From: Wuchereria bancrofti
Lineage: Eukaryota; Nematoda; Chromadorea; Rhabditida; Onchocercidae
DNA length: 33,910 bases
Direction: 5' to 3'
Assembly: GCA_005281725.1 (NCBI GenBank)
Contig: SSBO01000025.1
Coordinates: forward strand, 1 to 33,910
The stretch's first letter is position 1; each line of letters opens with the position of its first letter. Below, piece by piece: positions 9,457 through 20,758 of this stretch. The position numbers and the translations under genes were made by a program. Below the pieces are notes generated by a model, which searched no databases, was not told the DNA's origin, and saw only the letters and a program-made list of their open reading frames with translations.

Positions 9457-10017
9457 ATAGGACGAAGAGACATGGTGACTTTTTATGTACAATGTAAATT
9501 GATTCAATGTAATGACTATTGAAAATTAAAAATTGGAAATGATTAGGATAAGAGCCAGAAGCATAGTTTTCCGGACAAAAAATTGAAAGAATCCAAAATT
9601 TGCGTGTTTAACATTTGGATCTTTCAGATAGTCTTTCAGAATTTCAGAAAAATTCATCTTATCTTTCCGAAGAGTAAAATTTTCTTTCGAAATTCTTCGC
9701 ATTAGAATTTCAAATCCAGAAAAAGCTTCTTTAAAAAAGATGGAAGCAATTATCAAAAGATGGTAGGAAACTGTGGAAAAGTTAACATCAATATCGATAG
9801 CATCTGAAATTCATAACAAACACGAAGTGCTAAGTGTGTTGATATTATAAGAATAAACGTGTGCTTCGCTACGTTTGGTTAAAGATTGGACAGATTCTTA
9901 CAAAGTGGTAAGCATCATCAGGTGAATCGTTGATAATGCATATTAGGCAAACATATTTCGGCACTTTACTGATTGACTAGACAATCCTAACTGCATCCCA
10001 GCACATTACTAAATCCT
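9457..10017. other. Mostly unassigned; one minus-strand open frame
   Basis: A 76-codon minus-strand frame at 9526-9756, extendable upstream to a CAG acceptor-like site near 9768, ends with a hydrophobic segment (TMLLALILIISNF). It could be a 3' terminal exon but matches nothing I know. The rest is AT-rich without signal. Confidence 0.3.
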
Positions 10018-11713
10018 AACAAGCTAAGAATTAATTAATATACGCACGCTAACTTCAATTAATTGACATTCATGAGCGAAATGATGGATAATCTTACTTG
10101 CGAAATATTAAAGAGTGACATGGACAATGATCCGTTTCATTCCGCTAAAAAAACAAAATCCAAGTAGTAAATAAATTTACATATTCCATAGTACTGATTT
10201 AGCTATTTTCCCTCCGATGGTTTCCAATTTTGACTAATTTTATTTAAATTAAAGAACTTTTGTATACAAATACAAAAAATCTTACCCACGAACAATCACT
10301 GTGCTATGATGATTTTTAAATTTGGTTGAAACCACAAAAAAAACATTTGCTAATAATTTTGACTTATTAAAATAAAAATTTTTTTCACTGTTACGATATG
10401 AAAAGAAAAGTTAGCAAATTTTAAAAAACACAGAAGTATGGTTGTGGATGATAGTATAATTGACACCAAATCCGAATACCGGAAATAAAGCAATAGAGAA
10501 AATATTACGCATTATTGCTACTGAGAGTGAAGAGGTCAAATAAAAAATTCAAACTGTTTGGTACTTAGACAGCAGCAGCTGTTGTAATCGAATTGGACGG
10601 TGTCGTTTGCACACTTAATTTATTTAAGATTTCCACCGGCACATGCTCACGAAGGATTGTATTCTCAGCTTCCAGTTGCAAAATCTAAAATTTAGATATT
10701 GCATTTCATTAATCTGACATATCTTGAACCATAAGAAAGAACAAAATAATTTTTAAGTACCATTAACAGATTGACTCCACTTCTTCCCATTTCTAATGAT
10801 TTCTGATTAACTGAAATCTTCCATAAAATCAACCTTATAAATACACTTCCCAGTTTCTTAAGTTTTCAAGGCATAATAAAAAAAATTGAAAACACTTACG
10901 GTAGCTTTCAATTCCATGATTTTTGTTCTTAAAACATCAATTTCCTCATGTACGGCAAACATCAGATGAGTTTTTACTAAATCCTAAATTCATAATTCAA
11001 AATTCTCATAAAAATCTTATAAAGTAAGCAAGGTTTTTAGAATTTTTGAAAACAAAAATATTAAAATCAATAACTCAGATAATTTCTAGTTTAATGTTGT
11101 AATCAGCAGTTTTTTAGTATATGTGTTGTGATATTTTAATAATCATACTGTTTCCAAATTATGTTTCTATCACAGTTGGCACAATTAGACAGGGCGCTGA
11201 ATTAGAGTATATTTGAATAAAAATTTATGCATTTTAGTGATAATGAAAAGTATGAGCAAAAATTTGCGAAAGGGAACGTTTAAATTTAAAAGCAAAAAGA
11301 GTCATAGTTTTTCAAACCTACTCTAGCCGCGTATTCATTTCAATCTGAAGCAGTCCGATTTATCAAGAAAAACATATGGGATGTAGCCTAATCTTTTTAA
11401 AAGTTAGATTTTCCTATGTGTGAAACAAACAAGCGGGCAAAAACTGACCATTGCCTGCTCAATTTTACCGTCGATAGCAATAATCGGTGTATTAGCACCA
11501 GTTCCACTCGAGGCAACAACGGTTCCACCAGCCGGAACTAAAATGAAGACACAACCGGTCAAATGCAACAAGGCATCCACAACTAATTATGTGTATATAA
11601 GTTTTTCGGTGGAATCTTGATAATCAAAAACTTGCATAATTTAGACATTGTTTTGAGTGCTGAAAAAATATTCTGAACAGAAATTTGCTTATTTTGAAAA
11701 AATATTTAAAAAA
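10018..11713. repeat. First copy of an exact 1,696-base direct repeat
   Basis: Matches 11715-13410 at a constant offset of 1697, with one N at 11714 between the copies. It carries the three TSC22 3' exons. Best read as an unmerged contig overlap; see findings. Confidence 0.9.
10565..11537 (-). CDS. TSC22/bunched family leucine-zipper gene, 3' exons (first assembly copy)
   Basis: TSC22-domain proteins are dimerising leucine-zipper regulators of growth and stress responses (Drosophila bunched, vertebrate TSC22D1-4/GILZ). Three phased exons are visible on the minus strand. 11537-11449 ends AIDGKIEQAM. 10983-10900 is 28 codons, DLVKTHLMFAVHEEIDVLRT and on. 10684-10565 begins ILQLEAENTILREHVP and ends at TAA. 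All introns are GT-AG and the joined frame stays open. The IEQAMDLVK-HLMFAV-EE signature followed by heptad leucines is diagnostic of the family. The asparagine-bearing zipper part (ENTILR) is conserved. The 5' end lies upstream on the same strand. Exons repeat at 12262-13234 because of the duplicated assembly block. There is one real set. Confidence 0.92.
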
Positions 11714-11714
11714 N
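11714..11714. other. Single N at contig junction
   Basis: A single unknown base separates two identical 1,696-base copies, the mark of a scaffold join with unresolved overlap. Confidence 0.9.
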
Positions 11715-13410
11715 AACAAGCTAAGAATTAATTAATATACGCACGCTAACTTCAATTAATTGACATTCATGAGCGAAATGATGGATAATCTTACTTGCGA
11801 AATATTAAAGAGTGACATGGACAATGATCCGTTTCATTCCGCTAAAAAAACAAAATCCAAGTAGTAAATAAATTTACATATTCCATAGTACTGATTTAGC
11901 TATTTTCCCTCCGATGGTTTCCAATTTTGACTAATTTTATTTAAATTAAAGAACTTTTGTATACAAATACAAAAAATCTTACCCACGAACAATCACTGTG
12001 CTATGATGATTTTTAAATTTGGTTGAAACCACAAAAAAAACATTTGCTAATAATTTTGACTTATTAAAATAAAAATTTTTTTCACTGTTACGATATGAAA
12101 AGAAAAGTTAGCAAATTTTAAAAAACACAGAAGTATGGTTGTGGATGATAGTATAATTGACACCAAATCCGAATACCGGAAATAAAGCAATAGAGAAAAT
12201 ATTACGCATTATTGCTACTGAGAGTGAAGAGGTCAAATAAAAAATTCAAACTGTTTGGTACTTAGACAGCAGCAGCTGTTGTAATCGAATTGGACGGTGT
12301 CGTTTGCACACTTAATTTATTTAAGATTTCCACCGGCACATGCTCACGAAGGATTGTATTCTCAGCTTCCAGTTGCAAAATCTAAAATTTAGATATTGCA
12401 TTTCATTAATCTGACATATCTTGAACCATAAGAAAGAACAAAATAATTTTTAAGTACCATTAACAGATTGACTCCACTTCTTCCCATTTCTAATGATTTC
12501 TGATTAACTGAAATCTTCCATAAAATCAACCTTATAAATACACTTCCCAGTTTCTTAAGTTTTCAAGGCATAATAAAAAAAATTGAAAACACTTACGGTA
12601 GCTTTCAATTCCATGATTTTTGTTCTTAAAACATCAATTTCCTCATGTACGGCAAACATCAGATGAGTTTTTACTAAATCCTAAATTCATAATTCAAAAT
12701 TCTCATAAAAATCTTATAAAGTAAGCAAGGTTTTTAGAATTTTTGAAAACAAAAATATTAAAATCAATAACTCAGATAATTTCTAGTTTAATGTTGTAAT
12801 CAGCAGTTTTTTAGTATATGTGTTGTGATATTTTAATAATCATACTGTTTCCAAATTATGTTTCTATCACAGTTGGCACAATTAGACAGGGCGCTGAATT
12901 AGAGTATATTTGAATAAAAATTTATGCATTTTAGTGATAATGAAAAGTATGAGCAAAAATTTGCGAAAGGGAACGTTTAAATTTAAAAGCAAAAAGAGTC
13001 ATAGTTTTTCAAACCTACTCTAGCCGCGTATTCATTTCAATCTGAAGCAGTCCGATTTATCAAGAAAAACATATGGGATGTAGCCTAATCTTTTTAAAAG
13101 TTAGATTTTCCTATGTGTGAAACAAACAAGCGGGCAAAAACTGACCATTGCCTGCTCAATTTTACCGTCGATAGCAATAATCGGTGTATTAGCACCAGTT
13201 CCACTCGAGGCAACAACGGTTCCACCAGCCGGAACTAAAATGAAGACACAACCGGTCAAATGCAACAAGGCATCCACAACTAATTATGTGTATATAAGTT
13301 TTTCGGTGGAATCTTGATAATCAAAAACTTGCATAATTTAGACATTGTTTTGAGTGCTGAAAAAATATTCTGAACAGAAATTTGCTTATTTTGAAAAAAT
13401 ATTTAAAAAA
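11715..13410. repeat. Second copy of the 1,696-base direct repeat
   Basis: Copy of 10018-11713. Unique sequence resumes at 13411 with TAAAG, exactly where the first copy meets the N. Confidence 0.9.
12262..13234 (-). CDS. TSC22/bunched family 3' exons (duplicate from the assembly overlap)
   Basis: Identical set of three exons: 13234-13146, 12680-12597 and 12381-12262. They have the same splice sites and the same stop as the set at 10565-11537. If the repeat were real, the gene would have two complete C-terminal cassettes in tandem, each with its own stop. The exact identity, including introns, argues for an artefact. The copy retained after correction should be joined directly to the upstream exons on the minus strand. 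Confidence 0.85.
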
Positions 13411-14254
13411 TAAAGTTCATATATTTGAAAAGAAAAATAAATATAAACGCCAATCAAGAAATTTTTTTGCTTTAATATAAAATTTGTGTATTTCTAATAA
13501 TTAACACATTCCGAGTAAAAGTTTTGAATTGTGGGTTAAAATTGGAATATTGGACACGGAACTTTGCAAATTGTTGGAGCCTTTCTTTTTTGAAAAGAAT
13601 ATGAACTGCAAGTAAACTGAAGTATTTGGTGCGATTATATTGTAAACCTAAGACAATCAATCGTATCTGCAAATTTGTTAAAAAATTTCTTCGTTTATTA
13701 TTTTGCTCCTTCTGCATTTTTTTGAAATTTATCAGTGCCACAGGAACTTATAGTGTCTCGTAATATTAGCTAAGCTTGAGATGAGGGAGAGAGCATAATA
13801 ATAATCATATGAACTTCATTATTTTCATATTTGGCTATATTTTTACAGCTTATTCCATACCTTATCCTCACTTAATAAATCACTACTATTTCGGTGATTA
13901 CTTAAGAGTTTCCAGTTGGAAAAAATTTATTTTACTTGCAAGTTGTTTCGTATTACAGCCAATATTACCTTTCAAAATGCCCTCCTAGAACTCTGAGCAA
14001 GAGATTAAGTACCTTCCATTTTCAACTTTAATTCCGAAGCTAAAAAAACCAATGAGAATTTTGACAGAATTTTGAAAAAGAGGAAATAGAGAAAAAAGAT
14101 ATCATGAAAACGTAAGTAAAAGAAAAGAAATAAGGAAGAAACAAAGGAGAAAGGATTACTGATCTTATTAATGCATATTGTAGATACGATCTACCATATT
14201 TCCGCCCGAAGCCTTGAACAGCTGAACCGAATTAAGAAAAATTCTTTATCCATG
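13411..14254. other. Intron-like AT-rich sequence
   Basis: No strong coding signal. A short minus-strand stretch near 14235-14170 follows a CAG acceptor-like site and stays open for about 17 codons before TAATAA. It might be an alternative 3' exon of the transcript containing 14638-14763, but its phase is ambiguous. Confidence 0.3.
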
Positions 14255-14577
14255 CTCCTCATTGCGCGTTATATCTTTCTCAACTTAGAGCTGTAATAAT
14301 ATTCATGTCCTAATTAACCTTTTTTACACAACACAAATAACACACAAATAGCCTTTTTCTGCAAATTTATAGTTGGCATGCTAATATTTATTTATTACTT
14401 TAGGCGCATAAATTTTATCCATCGATATCTGTCAAATAAGATATGACAAGCAGGGAGTATCATAGCTTTCAGGTGAGACTACAGAAAAATAGCTTGAAAT
14501 TTCGCAAATTTGATTCCTTATATTTAATCATCTAATTACAACCCAGCAGTTATTAATGAGTGTAATAGTGGGTACGG

Positions 14578-14645
14578 AAGAAATAATGACTAACCGGTTT
14601 CAAAGAGATGTGGAGGAAGAAAGAAATAATGACTAACCTGTTTCT
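14578..14645. repeat. Tandem 43-base-period repeat bearing duplicated donor-like sites
   Basis: GAAATAATGACTAACC occurs at 14580 and 14623. On the minus strand each copy reads as AAAC-G-GTTAGT, a good splice donor, at the end of the candidate exon 14638-14763. The unit recurs at 16273-16340 in the duplicate block. Confidence 0.6.
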
Positions 14646-14763
14646 GCGTTTAGCTTGAATCGATCTTATATGATAGTCAGAAGATTTCACCGTTTGATAA
14701 CCATTCCCATCCGGCCGCAATGAAGAACGCCGAACACGTCCAACTATTAAGCGTGACAAAAAT
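14638..14763 (-). CDS. Candidate internal exon, possibly of the TSC22 gene
   Basis: An open 126-base minus-strand segment with raised GC content sits between an ATAG acceptor and an AACAG/GTTAGT donor. It encodes a basic stretch with RVRRSSLRPDGNGYQTVKSS and ends near QAKRRN. Its entry phase fits the exon ending at 20759, which leaves two bases (GA). Its exit phase does not fit directly onto the exon at 11537, so another exon or a different donor would be needed. No known domain. It recurs at 16333-16458 in the duplicate block. It may belong to a short TSC22 isoform or another minus-strand gene. Confidence 0.35.
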
Positions 14764-15948
14764 CTATGGGATTTTGCAAAAAAATTTATTTTCTGCCAAA
14801 TCTCATAAGACGACAACAAGCATGGCAATAATTTGGCACTGTTGACAGTCACAGATGACAAGTCGAACAAATTATCAGCTTGATTTGAAAAGCTCCCGTC
14901 ATAAAATATCCTTCATCAGCTCCTTATATTCGACATTTGCTTCAATTTTGAAGTTATACTTAAATCCATTCTATTTTTAACAAATTTAAATATATTTAAA
15001 AAACTTAAAATTTGAACAAAGTCTCATCTTAAACTGTTGTACATGCTGCGAAAGCCAGCAGGTTATTTTTACATTTCAGAACAAAACGATGTTAATTTTT
15101 TTTTAAATGTTAAGAATTTCAAATCCCTACTCTCTAAGTAATAAAAACATCAACGAAATTTTGATGAATGCAACAATCTAAAAAAAGTAAAACACAGAAG
15201 AAAATAAAATAGAATAAAAATAATACATTTCACCCCTAACCCTTCGCTTTTCGAAGCATTTTTGAAAAGTCACAACCAATTACTCAGAACCTCTTTCCAT
15301 AATCTTTAACAAACAAAAAGGAACTCCTGAATTCGAGCTATTCAGAAAAATTAAAATAACAATAATAATCATTTTGCTCTTGTCCATCTTATGAATCAAG
15401 GGGTAAAACATTGTTTAAAAGCGTTTATCGAACACTGAGATGGACAAGTAATCGTATGACAAAATATTCATAGCTGAGTTCGTTCAACTTATGTTAGTCG
15501 TCTGAGGAAAGATGGTGAATCAGTAAAATTACGATTCAAAATTTTTAAAAAAATTTAAACAAGTTGTATCTTCGGGAACTTCTCCGACCGAAAATAAGTT
15601 TCTTATTATTGAATTGTAAAACATAGCAAAGAAAAAAACAAGTGATAGTTTAACAATGCAACAAGAAGTCAGTAGCAAGTGACGATCGGTGATCATTAAA
15701 TAACAATGTGATGTATGCCGTGATGTATACAACTGTAACAAACAGTATTCATTGCTTCCTTTTCTTTTTGTTTGTACTTCGGCGAGAAATCTCATTGCTA
15801 TTTTTGTTGACGCATTTTATAAATTTATCTGATAAAAAAACATTGAAATTTTAGTTCCCAAGTTTTTTAAACTAAAATTTACAACAAATATGCGTCAATG
15901 AGAGTGATATCGACTTGTATATGACAGATAAAAATGTCAGAAAGTGCG

Positions 15949-15949
15949 N
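15949..15949. other. Single N at contig junction
   Basis: Single unknown base between two identical 1,694-base copies. Confidence 0.9.
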
Positions 15950-17643
15950 CTCCTCATTGCGCGTTATATCTTTCTCAACTTAGAGCTGTAATAATATTCA
16001 TGTCCTAATTAACCTTTTTTACACAACACAAATAACACACAAATAGCCTTTTTCTGCAAATTTATAGTTGGCATGCTAATATTTATTTATTACTTTAGGC
16101 GCATAAATTTTATCCATCGATATCTGTCAAATAAGATATGACAAGCAGGGAGTATCATAGCTTTCAGGTGAGACTACAGAAAAATAGCTTGAAATTTCGC
16201 AAATTTGATTCCTTATATTTAATCATCTAATTACAACCCAGCAGTTATTAATGAGTGTAATAGTGGGTACGGAAGAAATAATGACTAACCGGTTTCAAAG
16301 AGATGTGGAGGAAGAAAGAAATAATGACTAACCTGTTTCTGCGTTTAGCTTGAATCGATCTTATATGATAGTCAGAAGATTTCACCGTTTGATAACCATT
16401 CCCATCCGGCCGCAATGAAGAACGCCGAACACGTCCAACTATTAAGCGTGACAAAAATCTATGGGATTTTGCAAAAAAATTTATTTTCTGCCAAATCTCA
16501 TAAGACGACAACAAGCATGGCAATAATTTGGCACTGTTGACAGTCACAGATGACAAGTCGAACAAATTATCAGCTTGATTTGAAAAGCTCCCGTCATAAA
16601 ATATCCTTCATCAGCTCCTTATATTCGACATTTGCTTCAATTTTGAAGTTATACTTAAATCCATTCTATTTTTAACAAATTTAAATATATTTAAAAAACT
16701 TAAAATTTGAACAAAGTCTCATCTTAAACTGTTGTACATGCTGCGAAAGCCAGCAGGTTATTTTTACATTTCAGAACAAAACGATGTTAATTTTTTTTTA
16801 AATGTTAAGAATTTCAAATCCCTACTCTCTAAGTAATAAAAACATCAACGAAATTTTGATGAATGCAACAATCTAAAAAAAGTAAAACACAGAAGAAAAT
16901 AAAATAGAATAAAAATAATACATTTCACCCCTAACCCTTCGCTTTTCGAAGCATTTTTGAAAAGTCACAACCAATTACTCAGAACCTCTTTCCATAATCT
17001 TTAACAAACAAAAAGGAACTCCTGAATTCGAGCTATTCAGAAAAATTAAAATAACAATAATAATCATTTTGCTCTTGTCCATCTTATGAATCAAGGGGTA
17101 AAACATTGTTTAAAAGCGTTTATCGAACACTGAGATGGACAAGTAATCGTATGACAAAATATTCATAGCTGAGTTCGTTCAACTTATGTTAGTCGTCTGA
17201 GGAAAGATGGTGAATCAGTAAAATTACGATTCAAAATTTTTAAAAAAATTTAAACAAGTTGTATCTTCGGGAACTTCTCCGACCGAAAATAAGTTTCTTA
17301 TTATTGAATTGTAAAACATAGCAAAGAAAAAAACAAGTGATAGTTTAACAATGCAACAAGAAGTCAGTAGCAAGTGACGATCGGTGATCATTAAATAACA
17401 ATGTGATGTATGCCGTGATGTATACAACTGTAACAAACAGTATTCATTGCTTCCTTTTCTTTTTGTTTGTACTTCGGCGAGAAATCTCATTGCTATTTTT
17501 GTTGACGCATTTTATAAATTTATCTGATAAAAAAACATTGAAATTTTAGTTCCCAAGTTTTTTAAACTAAAATTTACAACAAATATGCGTCAATGAGAGT
17601 GATATCGACTTGTATATGACAGATAAAAATGTCAGAAAGTGCG
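15950..17643. repeat. Second copy of the 1,694-base direct repeat
   Basis: Copy of 14255-15948. Unique sequence resumes at 17644. It contains the duplicate of the candidate exon (16333-16458). No other coding signal that I trust. Confidence 0.9.
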
Positions 17644-17859
17644 AAGGAAACTGCGATTTTGATTAATACTGAATTTACTGTTTGATACTGAAATATAATC
17701 TTAAATAAATGATTTTAATGCTCATTTATTTGCATCATATTTTCTTGTTAACAACTTCCGCCGTCTGTTGTCGGATTAATTTTAGGAATGAAACTAGAGA
17801 GAAAGCAAATTGAAGTGAATTTTTGTTTATAAGTGAGAGAACTCATAATAACAACTAGA

Positions 17860-18170
17860 CCCTGTAGTCATAAAGTTTTGAGAAGGAACCGAGGGATTTT
17901 AAGATAAAGGAAGTTGTAACCGGTCGTCGGAGGTGAACAATGAATGACCAATTAGGAGCAATCATGGAACTGATCCTCTTATATACACGTAAAATTGCTG
18001 AAGAGCTCAATGTCATCCACTCTATAGTCGGTCACTCGGTACATTAATGCAGAAGCATGACAGGTGGTTCATTTTATGAAGTGACCGCTAATCAAAAAAA
18101 AATCATTGCTTTGAATTGTCTCTTTTATTCTGAGAAATTACAATGAACCATTTCTCGATCGGGTAAGTCA
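17860..18170 (+). pseudogene. Mariner-type transposase fragment
   Basis: The plus strand carries the DNA-binding half of a Tc1/mariner transposase in broken frames: NRSSEVNN then NDQLGAIMEL near 17944, then the helix-turn-helix RKIAEELNVIHSIVGH at about 17988-18035. After frameshifts come NHCFEL, a leucine-rich stretch and an NEPFLDR-like end near 18165. The catalytic DDD domain is absent; homology stops shortly before the LTR at 18219. No terminal inverted repeats were found. It is an old, truncated insertion in the presumed TSC22 intron. Confidence 0.75.
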
Positions 18171-18218
18171 GTCAGTCAGCATCAGAGGATGAAATCATTT
18201 ACATGAAAGGATGTGTTG

Positions 18219-18969
18219 TGAAAGTTGGGGTTCAGTCTGAATATAACTTCCGTATGCTCAAAGTCCTTCCTTGTTTGTTATTGTAGTTGGTGTAGATGAA
18301 TGCGTTGAATGAAAGGTCTGTTTTAACGATTTTATTTGGCTAACACCCACAATATATAGATATTAATCTATATCAACAATACTGATAATTTCGTAGAATA
18401 TCTACGAATAAGATGAAGAAAATGGATGAATGGATATATTGATGGTGAAATGAATTGAATTATGCGAGAGGGAGAGCAGCCGAATCGTAGTTTACTGGTA
18501 AGGAAAAAACTGTTAGAACTGATTGAGACAAAGGATTTAAATCCTTATGTAGTGGGCATTGACTTGCAACAAGAGCATGATTATTAAGCAAATGGTCTTG
18601 CTCTTTATATAGCAAGAGATGGGTTTTAATATTGTAGCTTGCCAAAGGATGACTATCAGCTTAAAAGACCTTACAATATTTCGACATTGTAAGCAAATTT
18701 AATTTGGAACAAAGGAGTAATTTTTAACATATTAAACAATGTACATACCCTTTGTTAACAGATAAAAATGTCGGGACAAGCAGATAAGCTCAAGTATAAT
18801 GGGAAGATGAGTGATGAAATAATATGCTTACATGATGTATAATTTGAAACAGTTTTACATTTCTAATGTTCAATTAAAACGAAATTTAGTATTATGGATT
18901 AATACAATTTTATTGATATATTTGGTAAGTTATTTGGAGGTTCGCAAGATTATTTCGAGTTTCGCGACA
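18219..18969 (-). repeat. BEL/Pao LTR (copy 2), 3' LTR of the adjacent pol fragment
   Basis: A 751-base unit bounded by TG...CA on either strand. On the minus strand it starts TGTCGCG 25 bases after the stop codon of the integrase frame, the expected 3' LTR position. GTCGGGAG directly before it could act as a polypurine primer. An AATAAA signal lies near 18344 on the minus strand. It is homologous to copy 1 (1550-2338, inverted) and copy 3 (8258-8460). It lacks about 25 bases present in copy 1 after GCATAC. Confidence 0.8.
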
Positions 18970-18994
18970 CTCCCGACTGAAGGAGCTGAATGCT

Positions 18995-20420
18995 TTAAGG
19001 ATAGTTGGATATCTTTGTTTGATTGCGTCGGTTTATAGCATTTCTAGTTCGTCGAGTGATAGGTTCTTGTTCATCGACATTTTGAATTGATTTATCGTTG
19101 GTTGAGAATCCGAATTTTTCAAACCTTTGATTTCCAGTGGGTATATCATATTCACCGGTCTGTTGAGAATTTGACCTTTGTAAAATATTTGCTTGCAGTA
19201 GTTTCTGTTTTCTTTCCGCTCCTCGGGTACGCGATGCTATTGGTTCGTCATCAGTTCCTTCTTTTGTTTTTATTGCTCGAACTTCGCCACTGTCTTCTTC
19301 ATTCACTTCCATAGGATAAAGTAAATTAATTGGTCTATTGAGAAGTTTGCCGCTGGAAGTTTTCACAGTTGCCTTTCTTATATTTCCATCACTATCTAAT
19401 TTAAGTGTTTCTATTCTCACTAATTTCCACATTCCTCGTGGTAAATCTGGTCCGTTTAGTAAAACTATTTCTCCAGCACGCGGAATACGTTTGTCAACTA
19501 GTCTTGGTGAAGCCAATTCCCTCTGGGTACGTTCTCTTAAACTAATAAGATATTCGTTTTTCCAAATTTCCCAAAATACATCTAGAGTTTTGAGAGTATT
19601 CGACCAATAATTAATTAGTTTGTCTCTAGTATTTGGTGTATGGAGTATAAATTCTTCTTGGTCACTATCATTATCACTTGGTATATTTAATGGAACATTA
19701 GGAGAGATGAAATCGATAGGTCTTATTATTTTGTAATCATCAAAATTTATATATGTTAGTGGACGAGTATTAAGTATACTTTCTATTTCTGCTATTAATA
19801 TAATCAATTCTCGTTCCCATAATACCTATAGCTCTTCTGAATGCCTTCTTGGTTAGTCCAATCATTCGTTCATATACACCTTCGCTCCATGGTGCTTTCA
19901 GGATTATATTTTTTCAAACCATTCCTTTCAAGCCCAGGAAAATATTAGTTGAAATTGAGTGGCATTATCACTGAGAACAAGTTTAGGACATCCTCTGCGA
20001 GAGATAAATCTTCGTAAGATTTCTGCAGATAAGTTTTCGACAAGTTCGAGATGGATTGCTCTAGTGGTAAAACATGTGAAAAGTGCTACCCATCTTTTGA
20101 TCTTTCCATTGTTATCCTTGACAGTAATTGGGACCATATAATCAAGCCAACCTGTTTTGATCTCTTGACACGCGTTTCCGGCAGATTTGACATTGGTGGT
20201 AATTTATATGATTTAGTTCCATCTTCGACAAGCAAAGCATGCATTGATAACTCGTTTAAAATGGAGCTGTCGAGGGAAAGAATCGTTAACAATTATTCTC
20301 GAAACCAATATCAAAAATCTTGTTCGATTGTTCGGAACTGTCGTCATCAGCAGTTACCGGTTTTTTTCAATGGTTATCTTACAGATTCAGTTAATCACTA
20401 TGATCTCATTAATGTTTGAT
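18995..20420 (-). pseudogene. BEL/Pao retrotransposon pol fragment: integrase and DUF5641 C-terminus
   Basis: The minus strand gives the last third of a BEL/Pao polyprotein. A zinc-binding-type region reads HFKRVINACFACRRWN (about 20250-20205), then KLPPMSNLPETRV. The integrase core has GWLDYMVPITVKDNNGK (first Asp), FTCFTTRAIHLEL, LVLSDNATQF (second Asp) and, near 19875, WSEGVYERMIGLTK (catalytic Glu). A 270-codon open frame (19807-18995) then carries IESILNTRPLTY and the DUF5641 segment GEIVLLNGPDLPRGMWKL. At least three frameshifts and missing residues around LSAE break it. The 5' part is gone; homology fades above about 20420. It lies within the presumed TSC22 intron, in the same orientation as that gene. 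Confidence 0.87.
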
Positions 20421-20758
20421 CGTGTCGTTTTTGATACAATTCTGCAGAAAGCAAATTTCCTTTTTGTTGCGCAATTGAAGGAAATGTGCGTTTTGCAATG
20501 TGCCTTTTTCTGATCCTTAAAATATGCTGCTAATTTATGCTAATAGTCCAAATTATTTAATATTATTTGATATGATTTGTTGCTAATAAAAAATCTATAC
20601 ATCATTCTTCCAGAAAGATTGTAGTATCTTTAAAGCCAAACTAAAATATCGAGTCTGATCCTATAACACTCACATCCATCTTGAATCATAAATGGGACAT
20701 CTGCAGCCAGTTCGTCGTATATCATATTTTTTTCTCTAATAATTATAAAAAAACTTAC

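Larger units (their letters stand above)
14255..15948. repeat. First copy of an exact 1,694-base direct repeat
   Basis: Matches 15950-17643 at a constant offset of 1695, with one N at 15949. Same structure as the repeat pair at 10018-13410; see findings. Confidence 0.9.

Noticed and set aside
11420..11620. 66-codon plus-strand frame, repeated at 13117-13317
   Set aside because: It is antisense to the TSC22 exon on the minus strand, which has diagnostic motifs and phased splice sites.
10565..13234. Tandem duplication of a TSC22 gene cassette as real biology
   Set aside because: Introns and exons are identical throughout and a single N marks the exact junction, so an unmerged overlap is much more likely.
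15529..15795. 88-codon minus-strand frame, repeated at 17224-17490
   Set aside because: No domain, no start or splice context, poor composition. Its repetition is only the assembly overlap.
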